A program made the position numbers and the translations under genes. A stretch of 48,491 bases of DNA from Paulinella micropora (Eukaryota; Cercozoa; Imbricatea; Euglyphida), in the NCBI GenBank assembly GCA_009731375.1, contig BJOX01000213.1:438554-487044 (forward strand). Reading direction: 5' to 3'. The number at the start of each line of letters is the position of its first letter. Positions within the stretch are counted from its first letter, which is position 1. Positions 13,144 through 23,722 of this stretch are shown piece after piece. Below the pieces are notes generated by a model that saw only the letters and a program-made list of their open reading frames with translations, did no database searches and was not told where the DNA came from.

Positions 13144-13205
<62 letters not shown>
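13144..13205. repeat. Poly-C run at gap edge
   Basis: More than 60 C in a row directly before an N gap; likely a sequencing/assembly artefact. Confidence 0.8.
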
Positions 13206-13511
13206 NNNNNNNNNNNNNNNNNNNNNNNNNNNNNNNNNNNNNNNNNNNNNNNNNNNNNNNNNNNNNNNNNNNNNNNNNNNNNNNNNNNNNNNNNNNNNNN
13301 NNNNNNNNNNNNNNNNNNNNNNNNNNNNNNNNNNNNNNNNNNNNNNNNNNNNNNNNNNNNNNNNNNNNNNNNNNNNNNNNNNNNNNNNNNNNNNNNNNNN
13401 NNNNNNNNNNNNNNNNNNNNNNNNNNNNNNNNNNNNNNNNNNNNNNNNNNNNNNNNNNNNNNNNNNNNNNNNNNNNNNNNNNNNNNNNNNNNNNNNNNNN
13501 NNNNNNNNNNN
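13206..13511. other. Assembly gap (N)
   Basis: 306 N. A second 10-N gap is at 13563-13572, after a doubled 28-bp unit (13512-13562) starting GAGGCTATGT. Confidence 1.
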
Positions 13512-13572
13512 GAGGCTATGTCGATGTGGGTTCCGAGGCTATGTTGTTGTGTTGGTTCCGAGNNNNNNNNNN

Positions 13573-13629
<57 letters not shown>

Positions 13630-13698
13630 CATTATTATTATTATTATTATTATGGAGGCGCATGTGCAGAAATGCATCAGCCATTGACAGAGAAGCAC

Positions 13699-13730
<32 letters not shown>

Positions 13731-13754
13731 GTAGTAGTAGTAGTAGTAGTATCA

Positions 13755-13802
<48 letters not shown>

Positions 13803-13890
13803 GTAGTAGTAGTAGTAGTATTAGTATTAGTATTATCATTATTATTACCATTATTATTATTATTATTATCATTATTATTATTTATTATTA

Positions 13891-13943
<53 letters not shown>
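13573..13943. repeat. TTA/TAG microsatellites with SINE 3' fragment
   Basis: (TTA)n broken by a 47-bp piece (13654-13700) identical to the 3' end of the tRNA-derived SINE. Confidence 0.9.
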
Positions 13944-14174
13944 GGACACCGTGATAGCCCAGTGGTCAAGTTCTACCATCTGGGCCCTGTCGCCAGTTCG
14001 ATTCCCGTCGGTGCCACCAGTATTTTCATTGAACATACCGGTCCGTCTGGAAGTGTTGGAACTGCCCTTGCGGGGGTGTCATTAGAGCCTATCGTCAATT
14101 CTTCGTACTCCCCTCACGGGTGAGACGATGGAGGCGCATGTGCAGAAATGCATCAGCCATTGACAGAGAAGCAC

Positions 14175-14176
<2 letters not shown>
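13944..14176 (+). mobile_element. tRNA-derived SINE, full copy 1, (TTA)n tail
   Basis: Starts GGACACCGTGATAGCCCAGT. The A box is TAGCCCAGTGG (13955-13965) and the B box is AGTTCGATTCC (about 13995-14005), both near the pol III consensus. Acceptor-stem-like ends (GACACCG .. CGGTGCCACCA) follow. The ~150-bp body ends GACAGAGAAGCACTA before the TTA tail. Other copies are at 19370-19644, 19691-19910, 24242-24474 and 24533-24709. Confidence 0.85.
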
Positions 14177-14232
<56 letters not shown>

Positions 14233-14345
14233 GTCATTATTATTATCATCATCATCATCATTATTATTGTCATTATTATTATCATCATCATTATCATCCT
14301 TATCATTTTCAATATTATCATTATTAGTATGATTATAATTACTTA
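14177..14345. repeat. TTA/TCA tail microsatellite
   Basis: Tail of SINE copy 1, decaying from (TTA)n to mixed TCA/TTA. Confidence 0.85.
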
Positions 14346-14552
14346 ATCATTGAAGAAGAATTTCATACATCCTATTTACATGTATATGATTTGGCCGATA
14401 GCCGCCATGGTGGTGCACACACAGTTTGTGAAGTCATGAATACACGATGCAAGATGATATTACTTATTCTTGTTGCCTCAACGTATGTATATATGTATTT
14501 ATGCATGTATGTACATATGCATGCATGCATGCATATACACACGTGTGTGCAG

Positions 14553-14618
14553 GGGCAACGTCCAGTGAAGTCTGTCAAGCGCAAGCGCTCCCGTCCGCAG
14601 CCGCCGCAACCCTCTGCG
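14553..14618 (+). CDS. Candidate exon with basic, NLS-like stretch (upstream + gene)
   Basis: After a GTGTGTGCAG acceptor, 66 nt in phase 0 encode GQRPVKSVKRKRSRPQPPQP and two more residues, then a GTCTGT donor. KRKR could act as a nuclear import signal. It is the first of several + strand micro-exons (also 16488, 17045, 17249, 17733) that all keep phase 0. Whether it belongs to the same transcript as the methyltransferase downstream is unknown. Confidence 0.45.
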
Positions 14619-14646
14619 GTCTGTCTGTCGTACCGACTCAGGCCCG

Positions 14647-14758
14647 TTCTACGCCACCCAGATTTCCGGGTTCTGGGTGTAAAAGGCGGCATCGCAAGCC
14701 AGGCTTTTCAGGAAGCAAACCCAGAAAGTGGAAACCCGGAATTCTGGGTTGTGTAGAA
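14647..14758. mobile_element. 112-bp MITE-like element with terminal inverted repeats
   Basis: Ends are TTCTACGCCACCCAGATTTC and the inverse of TTCTACACAACCCAGAATTC, i.e. about 27-bp imperfect inverted repeats extending to CCGGGTT. No ORF. It sits in the probable intron after the exon at 14553. Confidence 0.6.
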
Positions 14759-14805
14759 TGACTCTTATGCATGTGTGTGTGTGTGTGTGTGTGTTATGTG
14801 TGCAG

Positions 14806-14907
14806 GGAGGCCTAGTGTCCTGTCCTGTTTGCATTGGCAGCGGATTGATGTGTGTGTGTGTGTGTGTGTGTGTCTGTTTGTGTACGAAGGACTAGTGTCC
14901 TGTCGTA
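14806..14907 (+). pseudogene. Two decayed copies of the CPVC-GSG exon (array part 1)
   Basis: 14806-14850 keeps a TGTGTGCAG acceptor and encodes GGLVSCPVCIGSGLM before dissolving into TG repeat. 14886-14907 keeps only EGLVSC. Both are fragments of the exon intact at 16488. GT and TATG microsatellites separate the copies. Confidence 0.6.
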
Positions 14908-14936
14908 ACATGTATGTATGTATGTATATGTATGTA

Positions 14937-16254
14937 AGAGGTGTCTCAAAAAAAAGGGCCCACTTTTGATTCTCTTTCTGTTTGGGAAGAAGGCCGAGAT
15001 AGCTGGCTTTATTCATATGCATACACTGTAGGCCTCGTGTGTGAGCATTATGTGACCTCTAGGCGTGGGGCAACCCCGTCGAAAGAAGGAGAGGGGGAAA
15101 AAATAGGGAAATTATTGAAAATTTGTTTTGGGGTGTCCGAAAATCAGATGTCCTTCATGTTTGGTCGTCCTTTACAAAGGGATGTCCCAGAACCAACTTA
15201 AGTTGGAATGTCCTAGCACGCCCCAAAGACGTTCCATAGCATGCAGCATCCCCAAGCCTCGAGCTCTTGTTCCATGATAAATCCAAGACGGAAGGTTTCA
15301 AAAATTGACCTTGCATTTTTTTTTTAAATTTTCAAACCCATCATTTTCGATTATTGTTTTCTATGAAATGAGGTCTGCGATAGCTGGTTTTATTCCATAT
15401 CCACAAAGTACAGGAGACGTGTGATAGTGTGATATACCTGTATGCACGGGCCTTTGAAAGACTGTTAGGAAAAAGAAAGAAAATAAAAGTTGGGCCATGT
15501 ACCAGAAAAGATTTTGGGACTTCGCTAACATGGGATGTATCTAAACTTTGATGTCTCCTGAGCAGCAATGTCTCGGGGTGTCCCTATGGAGGGATGTTCC
15601 AAGGTGAGGCTGCGTTGCTCAGCGGGCGATCCAGCCCCCAGACCCCGCGCCCTTTCCAGCTTAGAATTATGAGATCTCCAATCTCAAGGAGTGACCTACC
15701 CCACGCCAGCCCGCCACCTGACAGATTTGATCTTTCTGTCCCAACCATATGCGGTGGGCTGTTTAGACGATGAAACAAATCTAGCATCTCTGACTCACAT
15801 AGAGACTGAAGGAATATAGTAAACCTTGAGCTTGTTATTTCAAGACTAAAACGCTGAAAAACCAAAAGACATCCATTCTGGGGCTTTCTTAGTGAGAAAA
15901 ATGCTGACTGTTTTTGGTTGTTAACCTCGCGAACAAGGCAGATCAGGACCATAGTTGCTTGCATTAGAGAGCGTATGGATAGATATATGCGACCTTAAAC
16001 GTATCCTCGCCTGCGTCCACTTGGAGCAGAAATTCAGGAATAAGAGGTTGAGGTACCAGAATTTACTCGCACTTTCCCAAAATTCTATCACTATCTGTCT
16101 ATTTCGATGCAGATGGTAAAGCGTAGCATATGTGCAGTAAGAGATTAATACACATGGCCTATAGTGTGTGCACATGAAACAAAACCAGCTATCTCGGCCT
16201 TCTTCCCAGAGGGAAAGAAAATCAAAAGTGGGTCCTTTCTTTTGAGACACCTCT
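14937..16254. mobile_element. 1.3-kb DNA transposon with ~120-bp terminal inverted repeats
   Basis: Ends are AGAGGTGTCTCAAAA and TTTTGAGACACCTCT, flanked by TA on both sides (TA target site, Tc1/mariner style). The arms match over about 120 bp (CCCACTTTTGATT.., GATAGCTGG.TTT..), with an internal partial repeat of the arm near 15373-15440. No transposase frame of useful length is present, so it is non-autonomous. It splits the exon-fragment array at 14806-16556. Confidence 0.8.
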
Positions 16255-16274
16255 TATGTGTATTATGTGTGTAG

Positions 16275-16418
16275 TGAGGCTAGTGGACTGTCCTGTTTAC
16301 TTTGGCAGCACACTGATTTGTGTATTTACGTATGAAGGGCTAGTGTCCTGTCCTACCAACTCATTACATTTTGTATGTGTGTTCTGTGTGTGAGGTGGTC
16401 TGGTGTACTGTCCTATCG
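16275..16418 (+). pseudogene. Three decayed copies of the CPVC-GSG exon (array part 2)
   Basis: Fragments start at 16275 (RLVDCPVYFGS: second Cys lost), 16334 (EGLVSCP) and about 16393 (GGLVYCP). Short TGTGT-rich spacers separate them. Confidence 0.6.
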
Positions 16419-16487
16419 TTTAAAGATTTGTTCCGTATCTTGACAAAAGCTAATCGTTTATGTATGTATGTGTGTTTATGTATGTAG

Positions 16488-16556
16488 GGACGCCTAGTAG
16501 ACTGTCCTGTTTGTTTTGGCAGCGGACTGTTACCGCTGGCCAAGCGCGATACACAA
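16488..16556 (+). CDS. Exon with CxxCxGSG zinc-binding motif (intact copy)
   Basis: Acceptor TATGTAG, 69 nt in phase 0, donor GTCATT. It encodes RLVDCPVCFGSGLLPLAKRD. CPVC-x-GSG is half of a CxxCxGxG zinc knuckle, as in the DnaJ/Hsp40 cysteine-rich region and many small zinc proteins; one repeat alone does not define the family. It is the last and only complete member of a six-copy array. The gene is not recognised. Confidence 0.55.
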
Positions 16557-16830
16557 GTCATTCTTCTTCTTCTTCTTCTTCTTCTTCTTCTTCTTCTTCT
16601 TCTTCTTCTTCTTCTTCTTCTTCTTCTTCTTCTTCTTCTTCTTCTTCTTCTTCTTCTTCTTCTTCTCCTTCTTCTTCTTCATTTCCTCCTCCTGCTCCTC
16701 CTTCTCTTCCTTTTCTTCTTCCTCCTCCTCCTCCTCCTCCTCTTCTTCTTCTTCTTCTTCTTCTTCTTCTTCTTCTTCCTCCTCCTCCTCCTCCTCTTCT
16801 TCTCCTCCTCCTCCTCCTCCTTCTTCTTCT

Positions 16831-16886
<56 letters not shown>

Positions 16887-17044
16887 TTCTTCTTCTTCTT
16901 CTTCTTCTTCTTCTTCTTCTTCTTCTTCTTCTTCTTTATGTATGTATGTATGTATGTGTGTAGTATATATATACATATATATATATATGTATGTATGTAT
17001 GTATGTACGTATATGCATGCATGTATGCGTGTATGCATGAGCAG
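16557..17044. repeat. TTC/TCC polypyrimidine and TATG microsatellites (intron)
   Basis: (TTC)n with (CTC)n blocks to 16935, then TATG/TA repeats. Glu/Lys runs on - are repeat translation. Confidence 0.9.
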
Positions 17045-17077
17045 GCGGCAGTGGGCGAAGCTGAGCATGGGCTGCAG
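17045..17077 (+). CDS. Micro-exon, upstream + gene
   Basis: Acceptor GCATGAGCAG, 33 nt in phase 0 (AAVGEAEHGLQ), donor GTATAT. Helix-forming composition. Function unknown. Confidence 0.5.
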
Positions 17078-17248
17078 GTATATTATGTATGTATGTATGC
17101 ATGTATGTATGTATGTATGCATGTATGTATGTATGCATGCGTGTGTATGTGTGTGTGTGTATACATGTATGTATGCATGTATGTATGTATGTATGTATGC
17201 ATGCATGCATGCATGTATGTATGTATGTATATATGTATGTATGTATAG

Positions 17249-17290
17249 GCGCTTCTGCCTGGAGAAGAGCGCACACTATCTGAAGAGCAG
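17249..17290 (+). CDS. Micro-exon, upstream + gene
   Basis: Acceptor TATGTATAG, 42 nt in phase 0 (ALLPGEERTLSEEQ), donor GTTAGA. The same phase as its neighbours supports one transcript. It lies between TATG and TTCC repeat introns. Confidence 0.5.
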
Positions 17291-17355
17291 GTTAGATACA
17301 TACATACATACATGCATACATACTGTTCACTTTTCTTTCCTTCTTTTTTTTTCCT

Positions 17356-17387
<32 letters not shown>

Positions 17388-17732
17388 TCCTTCTTTCTTT
17401 CCTTCTTTCTTTCCTTCTTTCTTTCCTTCTTTCTTTCCCTCTTTCTTTCCCTCTTTCTTTCCCTCTTTCTTTCCTTCTTTCTTTCCTTCTTTCTTTTCTT
17501 CTTTCTTTCCTTCTTTCTTTCTTTCTTTCTTTTCTTCTCTCTTTCCTTTTTCTTTCTTGACAGTAAGCAAATGTGCAGTGTACAAGGTGTGTGTGTATGT
17601 GTGTGTGTCATAGCAATTTGCTCCAAGCTTTTGTCTTTGATATTGATTTGTAGACAGAATTTTCGTCTGTTCTGCAAAGTCGTGGGTTTCGGTTTGATAG
17701 GTTTAGTAAATATTTGTTTCCTCACTCTACAG
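17291..17732. repeat. Intron: CATA, TTCC/TTTC and GT repeats
   Basis: (CTTT/CCTT)n at 17340-17560 plus about 150 bp of unique sequence leading to a CTCACTCTACAG acceptor. Confidence 0.85.
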
Positions 17733-17798
17733 TTGTGCGCTCTGGAGAGTTGGCTATCAGACCCTGCGCACTCTCCTCGACCCACCCGGAACGGGCTG
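17733..17798 (+). CDS. Exon, upstream + gene
   Basis: A good acceptor (pyrimidine tract, CTACAG), 66 nt in phase 0 and a GTATAC donor. It encodes LCALESWLSDPAHSPRPTRN and two more residues. No family recognised. Confidence 0.55.
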
Positions 17799-17933
17799 GT
17801 ATACATACATACATACATACATGCATGCATACATACATACATACATACATACATACATACATGCATACATGCATGCATGCATACATACATATATACATAC
17901 ATACATACATATCACACGTACACCACTACAAAG

Positions 17934-17997
17934 GGGCCCGGGCCCGGTGGGTGTTTGGTGTACCTCAATGACTCTTTCCACATTTTGAAACGAAGAC

Positions 17998-18000
<3 letters not shown>
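17934..18000 (+). CDS. GPGPG exon-like unit, copy 1
   Basis: Follows CACACGTACACCACTACAAAG and encodes [19 protein letters not shown] before running into (GA)n. No clear donor at its end; an internal GTGTAC could serve. A second copy is at 18537. Function unknown. Confidence 0.4.
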
Positions 18001-18073
<73 letters not shown>

Positions 18074-18109
18074 CAGACAGAGGGAGGGAGAGAGAGGGAG
18101 GGAGGGATA
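18001..18109. repeat. GA microsatellite to gap
   Basis: (AG)n and GACA/GGGA variants up to the N gap at 18110-18476. Confidence 0.9.
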
Positions 18110-18476
18110 NNNNNNNNNNNNNNNNNNNNNNNNNNNNNNNNNNNNNNNNNNNNNNNNNNNNNNNNNNNNNNNNNNNNNNNNNNNNNNNNNNNNNNNNNNN
18201 NNNNNNNNNNNNNNNNNNNNNNNNNNNNNNNNNNNNNNNNNNNNNNNNNNNNNNNNNNNNNNNNNNNNNNNNNNNNNNNNNNNNNNNNNNNNNNNNNNNN
18301 NNNNNNNNNNNNNNNNNNNNNNNNNNNNNNNNNNNNNNNNNNNNNNNNNNNNNNNNNNNNNNNNNNNNNNNNNNNNNNNNNNNNNNNNNNNNNNNNNNNN
18401 NNNNNNNNNNNNNNNNNNNNNNNNNNNNNNNNNNNNNNNNNNNNNNNNNNNNNNNNNNNNNNNNNNNNNNNNNNNN
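18110..18476. other. Assembly gap (N)
   Basis: 367 N between the two GPGPG units. Confidence 1.
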
Positions 18477-18536
18477 GGCTACCTACGTCTCTATCGTCAA
18501 CATCTGTTTTCTCATGCACACAACTACACTGCACAG

Positions 18537-18600
18537 GGGCCTGGTCCAGGAGAGCGCTTGGTGTATCTCTGCGGTTTCTTCCAGATTTTCGACACACACA
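18537..18600 (+). CDS. GPGPG exon-like unit, copy 2
   Basis: Acceptor ACTGCACAG, then GPGPGERLVYLCGFFQIFD. The upstream flank (CACACAACTACAC) also resembles that of copy 1, so exon and flank were duplicated together. Which copy, if either, is used is unclear. Confidence 0.4.
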
Positions 18601-18716
18601 CTCGACACTACACCACCGTAACTACCTACCGTTTCAACCTAAATCTGTCTATCCATCCACCTGCGTACCTATATTCCTATATTCCAGATGTTTGACAGAC
18701 TCGTCACACCACCTTA

Positions 18717-18718
18717 AG

Positions 18719-18779
<61 letters not shown>

Positions 18780-18818
18780 GTCTATCTATCTATCTATCTA
18801 TCTATCTATGATAATCTG

Positions 18819-18857
<39 letters not shown>

Positions 18858-18875
18858 CTACCTACCTCCGTACAG
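18717..18875. repeat. TATC microsatellite (intron)
   Basis: (TATC)n with two interruptions, ending in the acceptor CCTCCGTACAG of the methyltransferase exon. Confidence 0.9.
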
Positions 18876-18965
18876 GACGAGGTCGTAACGGCCCATGTAG
18901 CAGCAGGGATCTTACGTCGCCAGCTACAGACGCCAACCCACGAGACGGGATACGACCAACATACG
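18876..18965 (+). CDS. Methyltransferase exon 1 seen (N-terminal region)
   Basis: 90 nt in phase 0, acceptor CGTACAG and a canonical GTAAGA donor, the best donor in the gene. It encodes [20 protein letters not shown] followed by TGYDQHT. In the TrmN6-like family a 'Q/T-P-x-x-GYR' segment precedes the SAM motif, which fits. The roughly 10-15 residues expected before motif I (a D..LLA-type helix) are not found. A possible 18-nt exon at 18992-19009 would need a 26-nt intron, so it is doubtful. Confidence 0.65.
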
Positions 18966-19659
18966 GTAAGAGGCGCTTTCTTCTCTACCAGTTATTGCGT
19001 ACCGAACTTGTTTATAGGTTCAGACGGCGAATAGTATATTATGCGGCTAGCCACAAATTTGACGTGTTTTGCGGCGAGCCGGGCCAGCGAGCCCGCAAAG
19101 CACGTCAAAATTTGGCGCGCCGCATGTGTAGTTTTATCGGTAACCTGACCACATTTTATGGAGGTGACCCGATAAAATCAAACTGTCTTGGTAGTTGCGG
19201 TGATTTCCCGGGAACTTACCGCATCCTGTTTTGTACGTTCTTCTGTGTGTGTGTGTAGCACCTCAGCAGTGAGTGTTATTATTATTATTATTATTATTAT
19301 CATTATTATGATTATTACTAATATTATTATTATCATTATTATTATTATTATTATTATTACTATTACTTTGGACACCGTGATAGCCCAGTGGTCAAGTTCT
19401 ACCATCTGGGCCCAGTCGCCAGTTCGATTCCCGTCGGTGCCACCAGTATTTTCATTGATCATACCGGTCTATTTCTGGACCAGTATTTTCATTGAACATA
19501 CCGGCCTGTCCCGTCTGGAAGTGTTGGAACTGCCCTTGCGGGGGTGTCATTAGAGCTTATCGTCAATTCTTCGTACTCCCCTCACGGGTGAGACGATGGA
19601 GGCGCATGTGCAGAAATGCATCAGCCATTGACAGAGAAGCACTATTACTATTACTATTA

Positions 19660-19690
<31 letters not shown>

Positions 19691-20362
19691 GCCCAGTGGT
19701 CAAGTTCTACCATCTGGGCCCTGTCGCCAGTTCGATTCCCGTCGGTGCCACCAGTATTTTCATTCAACATACCGATCCGTCTGGACCAGTATTTTCATTG
19801 AACATACCGGCGTCATTAGAGCTTATCGTCAATTCTTCGTACTCCCCTCACGGGTGAGACGATGGAGGCGCATGTGCAGAAATGCATCAGCCATTGACAG
19901 AGAAGCACTATTATTATTATTATTATTATTGAGGCACAGCGCCGGGCGCCGCGGGTGCTGGACCTGGGCTGCGGACTGGTCGTAGTAATAACTTATCTGT
20001 AGGTGTAGATGTAGATGTAGATGTATATGTAAATGTAGATGTAGATGTAGATGTAGATGTGGATGTAAATGTGGATGTAGATGTGGATGTAGATGTGGAT
20101 GTAGATGTGGATGTAGATGTGGATGTAGATGTGGATGTAGACGTGGACGTAGACGTAGATGTAGATGTATTCGTAGATGTAGATGTAGATGAGATGCAAG
20201 ATGTAGATGTAGATGTAGATGTAGATGTAGATGTAGATGTAGATGTAGATGTAGATGTGTCTTACCTAATCTAATAATCTGACCTAATCGTATCTTATCT
20301 CAGGGCTCTGTCCTTCTGATGCTGCTCTGGCGATTCTACCACGGTCTGTACGTACGTACGTA

Positions 20363-20442
<80 letters not shown>

Positions 20443-20485
20443 ATATATATACATGTATATATATATATATATGTATGTATATATG

Positions 20486-20544
<59 letters not shown>

Positions 20545-20592
20545 TGTGGCTAGCGATGTTTAATCCAGTTAATTTTTTTTCTCATTTTTTCA

Positions 20593-20655
<63 letters not shown>

Positions 20656-20823
20656 ATGTATTGTACTGTATTGTATTGTATTGTATTTTGTATTGCATTG
20701 TATTGCATGGTATAATGCAGTTCATTGTATTGTATTGTATTGCATTGTATTGTATTGTATTGTGTTGTGTTGTATTGTATTATAGGTTACGACCAGTTTT
20801 ATCCCCCGCTCCATTCCTCTTCT

Positions 20824-20876
<53 letters not shown>

Positions 20877-21541
20877 TTCTTATTCTTCTTCTTCCTCCTC
20901 TTCCTCCTCTTTCTCCTCCTCTTCCTCCTCCACTTCCTCCATTTCCTCCTTCAGTTCCTCCTCCTCTTCCTCCTCCCCCTCCACCTCCTCCAGTTCCTCC
21001 TTCACTTCCTCTTCCAGTTCCTCCTCCACTTCCTCCTCCTCCTCCTCCTCCACCTCCTACATTTCCTCCTTCACTTCCTCTTCCACTTCCTCCTCCAATT
21101 CCTCCTCCTCCTACTCCTCCTCCTCCTCCTCCTCCTCCACTTCCTCTTCCACTTCCTCTTCCTCTTCCACCTCTTCCTCCACTTCCTCTTCCACCTCCTA
21201 TTCCACTTCCTCTCTCCCATCCCATTCGTCAAACTGTCTTCCCTCCTCTGGTCTTGTCGGGGTGGGTATAGAGGCAGAGGTACACACATACACACACATA
21301 TACACACATACATACATATACACACACACATACATACACATACATACACACATACACACATACATACACACGTACACACATACATACATACATACACACA
21401 CACGCACACACATACATACACACACACACACACATACACACACACCCACACATATATACATGCATACATACATACATACATACATACAGGCAAGCAGTGC
21501 GTTGTTGGCTGCACGCTCTCTGCGATGGAATGGTGTGCAGG

Positions 21542-21597
<56 letters not shown>

Positions 21598-21634
21598 CAT
21601 CCATCCATCCATCTATCCATCTATCTATCTATCC

Positions 21635-21722
<88 letters not shown>

Positions 21723-22915
21723 GTCTGTCTATCTATCTATCTATCTTTCCATCTACATATGCGTCTATGTATGCATGCATTGCAGAATCGGGCTGAGATT
21801 ATCCACATGGACCTGCGAGACCTATTGCTGGTATGTATTGATGTATGTATGTATTGTATGTATGTATGGGGCTGAGATTATCCACATGGACCTGCGAGAC
21901 CTATTGCTGGTATGTATTTATGTATGCATGTATTGCATGTATGTATGGGGTTGAGACTATTCGCATGGACCTGCGAGACCTATTGCTGGTATGTATGTAT
22001 GTATGTATCTATGCATGTAAGTATGTATGTATGTATTGTATGTATTGTATGGGGCTGAGATTATCCACACGGACCTGCGAGACCTATTGCTGGTATGTAT
22101 GTATGTATGTATGTATGTATGTATGTACATAATAACTCTGTAGAGCTCAAGTCAACGGCAGACGGAAGCAACAGCAACAACAGCAGCGTCTTTAACATCT
22201 TTACCAGAAACAGTAGGAATGGCGCGACCGCCAGCAATAACAACAGCAGAGAAACCGTCGTGGCAGGCATCAGCGTCGTCTGCGGAAGCAGCAGCATCAG
22301 CAAAAAAAACAACAACGACGACAACGACAACGACAACGACAACATCATCATCATCATCATCATCAACAACAACAACAACAACAACAACAACAACGAGCAC
22401 TGACGTCAAGCGCTACCCCGTGTCACAGCAGGTATGTATGTATACACGTATGTATGTAAAAAGAAATATGTGTAAATGTAAATGTAAATGTAAACGTAAA
22501 TGTAAATGTAAATGTAAATGTAAATGTATGTAAAACAGGCTGAGCACACGTGTCTACTGCTTGTTTCCTATGAGCTGATGCATGCATATACGCCTGTGCC
22601 TTGTGGCTGTATATATACGTGTGTATGTACGTAAATCTAAATCTTAATTTAATTGTGTAAATATAAATGCAAATGTATGTAAAACTGGCTGAGCACACGT
22701 GTCTACGACCTTCCTCCTATGAGCTGATGCATGTATGTATTGAAATTTTTTAAATTAAGCTTCAAGTTAAATCCAAGTTCAAATCCAAATTCAATGTTCA
22801 TGTATGTACACCAGGCTGAGTACACATGTCTGCGACCTTGTTCCTATGAGCTGATCACCGGCACTCCGCCCTACTTTTCGACAGACACCATCCCTCTCTC
22901 CTCCAAGGTTTGTGG

Positions 22916-22947
<32 letters not shown>

Positions 22948-23578
22948 AAATTAGACTAAAGTAAGTAAATGAATGGCATGATGGTGCCTGGCTAACGGCC
23001 TTCGAGCGCCACTTGAAGACAAGTTGTTGTTGTAAGACACTGATGTTGTTGTTGTTGTTGTTGTTGTTGTTATTATTATTATTAGTATTGTTGCTGTTGT
23101 TGTTATATCTTGAACTTAAAGAACAGTATACGTTAACAGTACAAAAGAGAGGTTTAGGGTTAGGGTTTTACGGATAAGTATGTATATTGTATAGGTATGT
23201 ATAATCTATGTACATATATATAGCGGGAAATACGTCCTCGCCTGAGTGAGCTTCCTGGAGGGATAGAACAGTAAACAGTAAGAAAACAGGTTGAGGGTTA
23301 GGGTTAAGTATGCATATTGTATACATTTGTATATCTTACATACGCATATATAGCGGGAGATGCGTCCTCGACTGAGTGAGTTTCGTGGAGGGATAGAGGA
23401 GTATTGTCTGGCTGCTGCACACATGCTCGCCCCTACCCGCACCTCCCGTTTTGTTGTTTGCAACTCCGCTAAGTTTCATCAGCGGACACTGGCGGCGGGG
23501 CTAGCTGCGGGCCTGTGGCTGTCAGGTGATTGACTGCTTTTTCTTTCTTGCCCTTCCCCCTTGTTGTACATGTTATTT

Positions 23579-23618
<40 letters not shown>

Positions 23619-23654
23619 TCATACATACATGCATACATACGTATACAAACATAC

Positions 23655-23722
<68 letters not shown>

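Noticed and set aside
13144-13205. Poly-Pro coding or regulatory poly-C
   Set aside because: Homopolymer at an assembly gap edge; most likely artefact. The same applies to C/G runs near 42390, 42484, 43516 and 43555.
13944-14020. Functional tRNA gene
   Set aside because: A and B boxes are present, but the acceptor stem is imperfect, no clean anticodon stem is formed, and the unit continues into a conserved 150-bp body with a TTA tail in five copies: a SINE.
16530-17276. Poly-Glu / poly-Lys frames on - and poly-Ser on +
   Set aside because: Translation of TTC/TCC repeat inside an intron between two supported exons.
18992-19009. 18-nt micro-exon (LLRTEL) to fill the missing residues before motif I
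   Set aside because: It would require a 26-nt upstream intron, shorter than any other inferred here; kept only as a remark.
22815-22907. Protein kinase subdomain IX (YEL-TG-PPF resemblance) together with IIHMDL as a catalytic loop
   Set aside because: The order and spacing do not fit a kinase (no PEN, no DFG), whereas [23 protein letters not shown] and VRD-x2-G-x-RT in order fit a TrmN6-like methyltransferase.
23150-23305. Telomeric DNA (TTTAGGG/TTAGGG at 23152 and 23289, also 8411)
   Set aside because: Only two to three degenerate units each; too short for a telomere or a convincing interstitial telomere.
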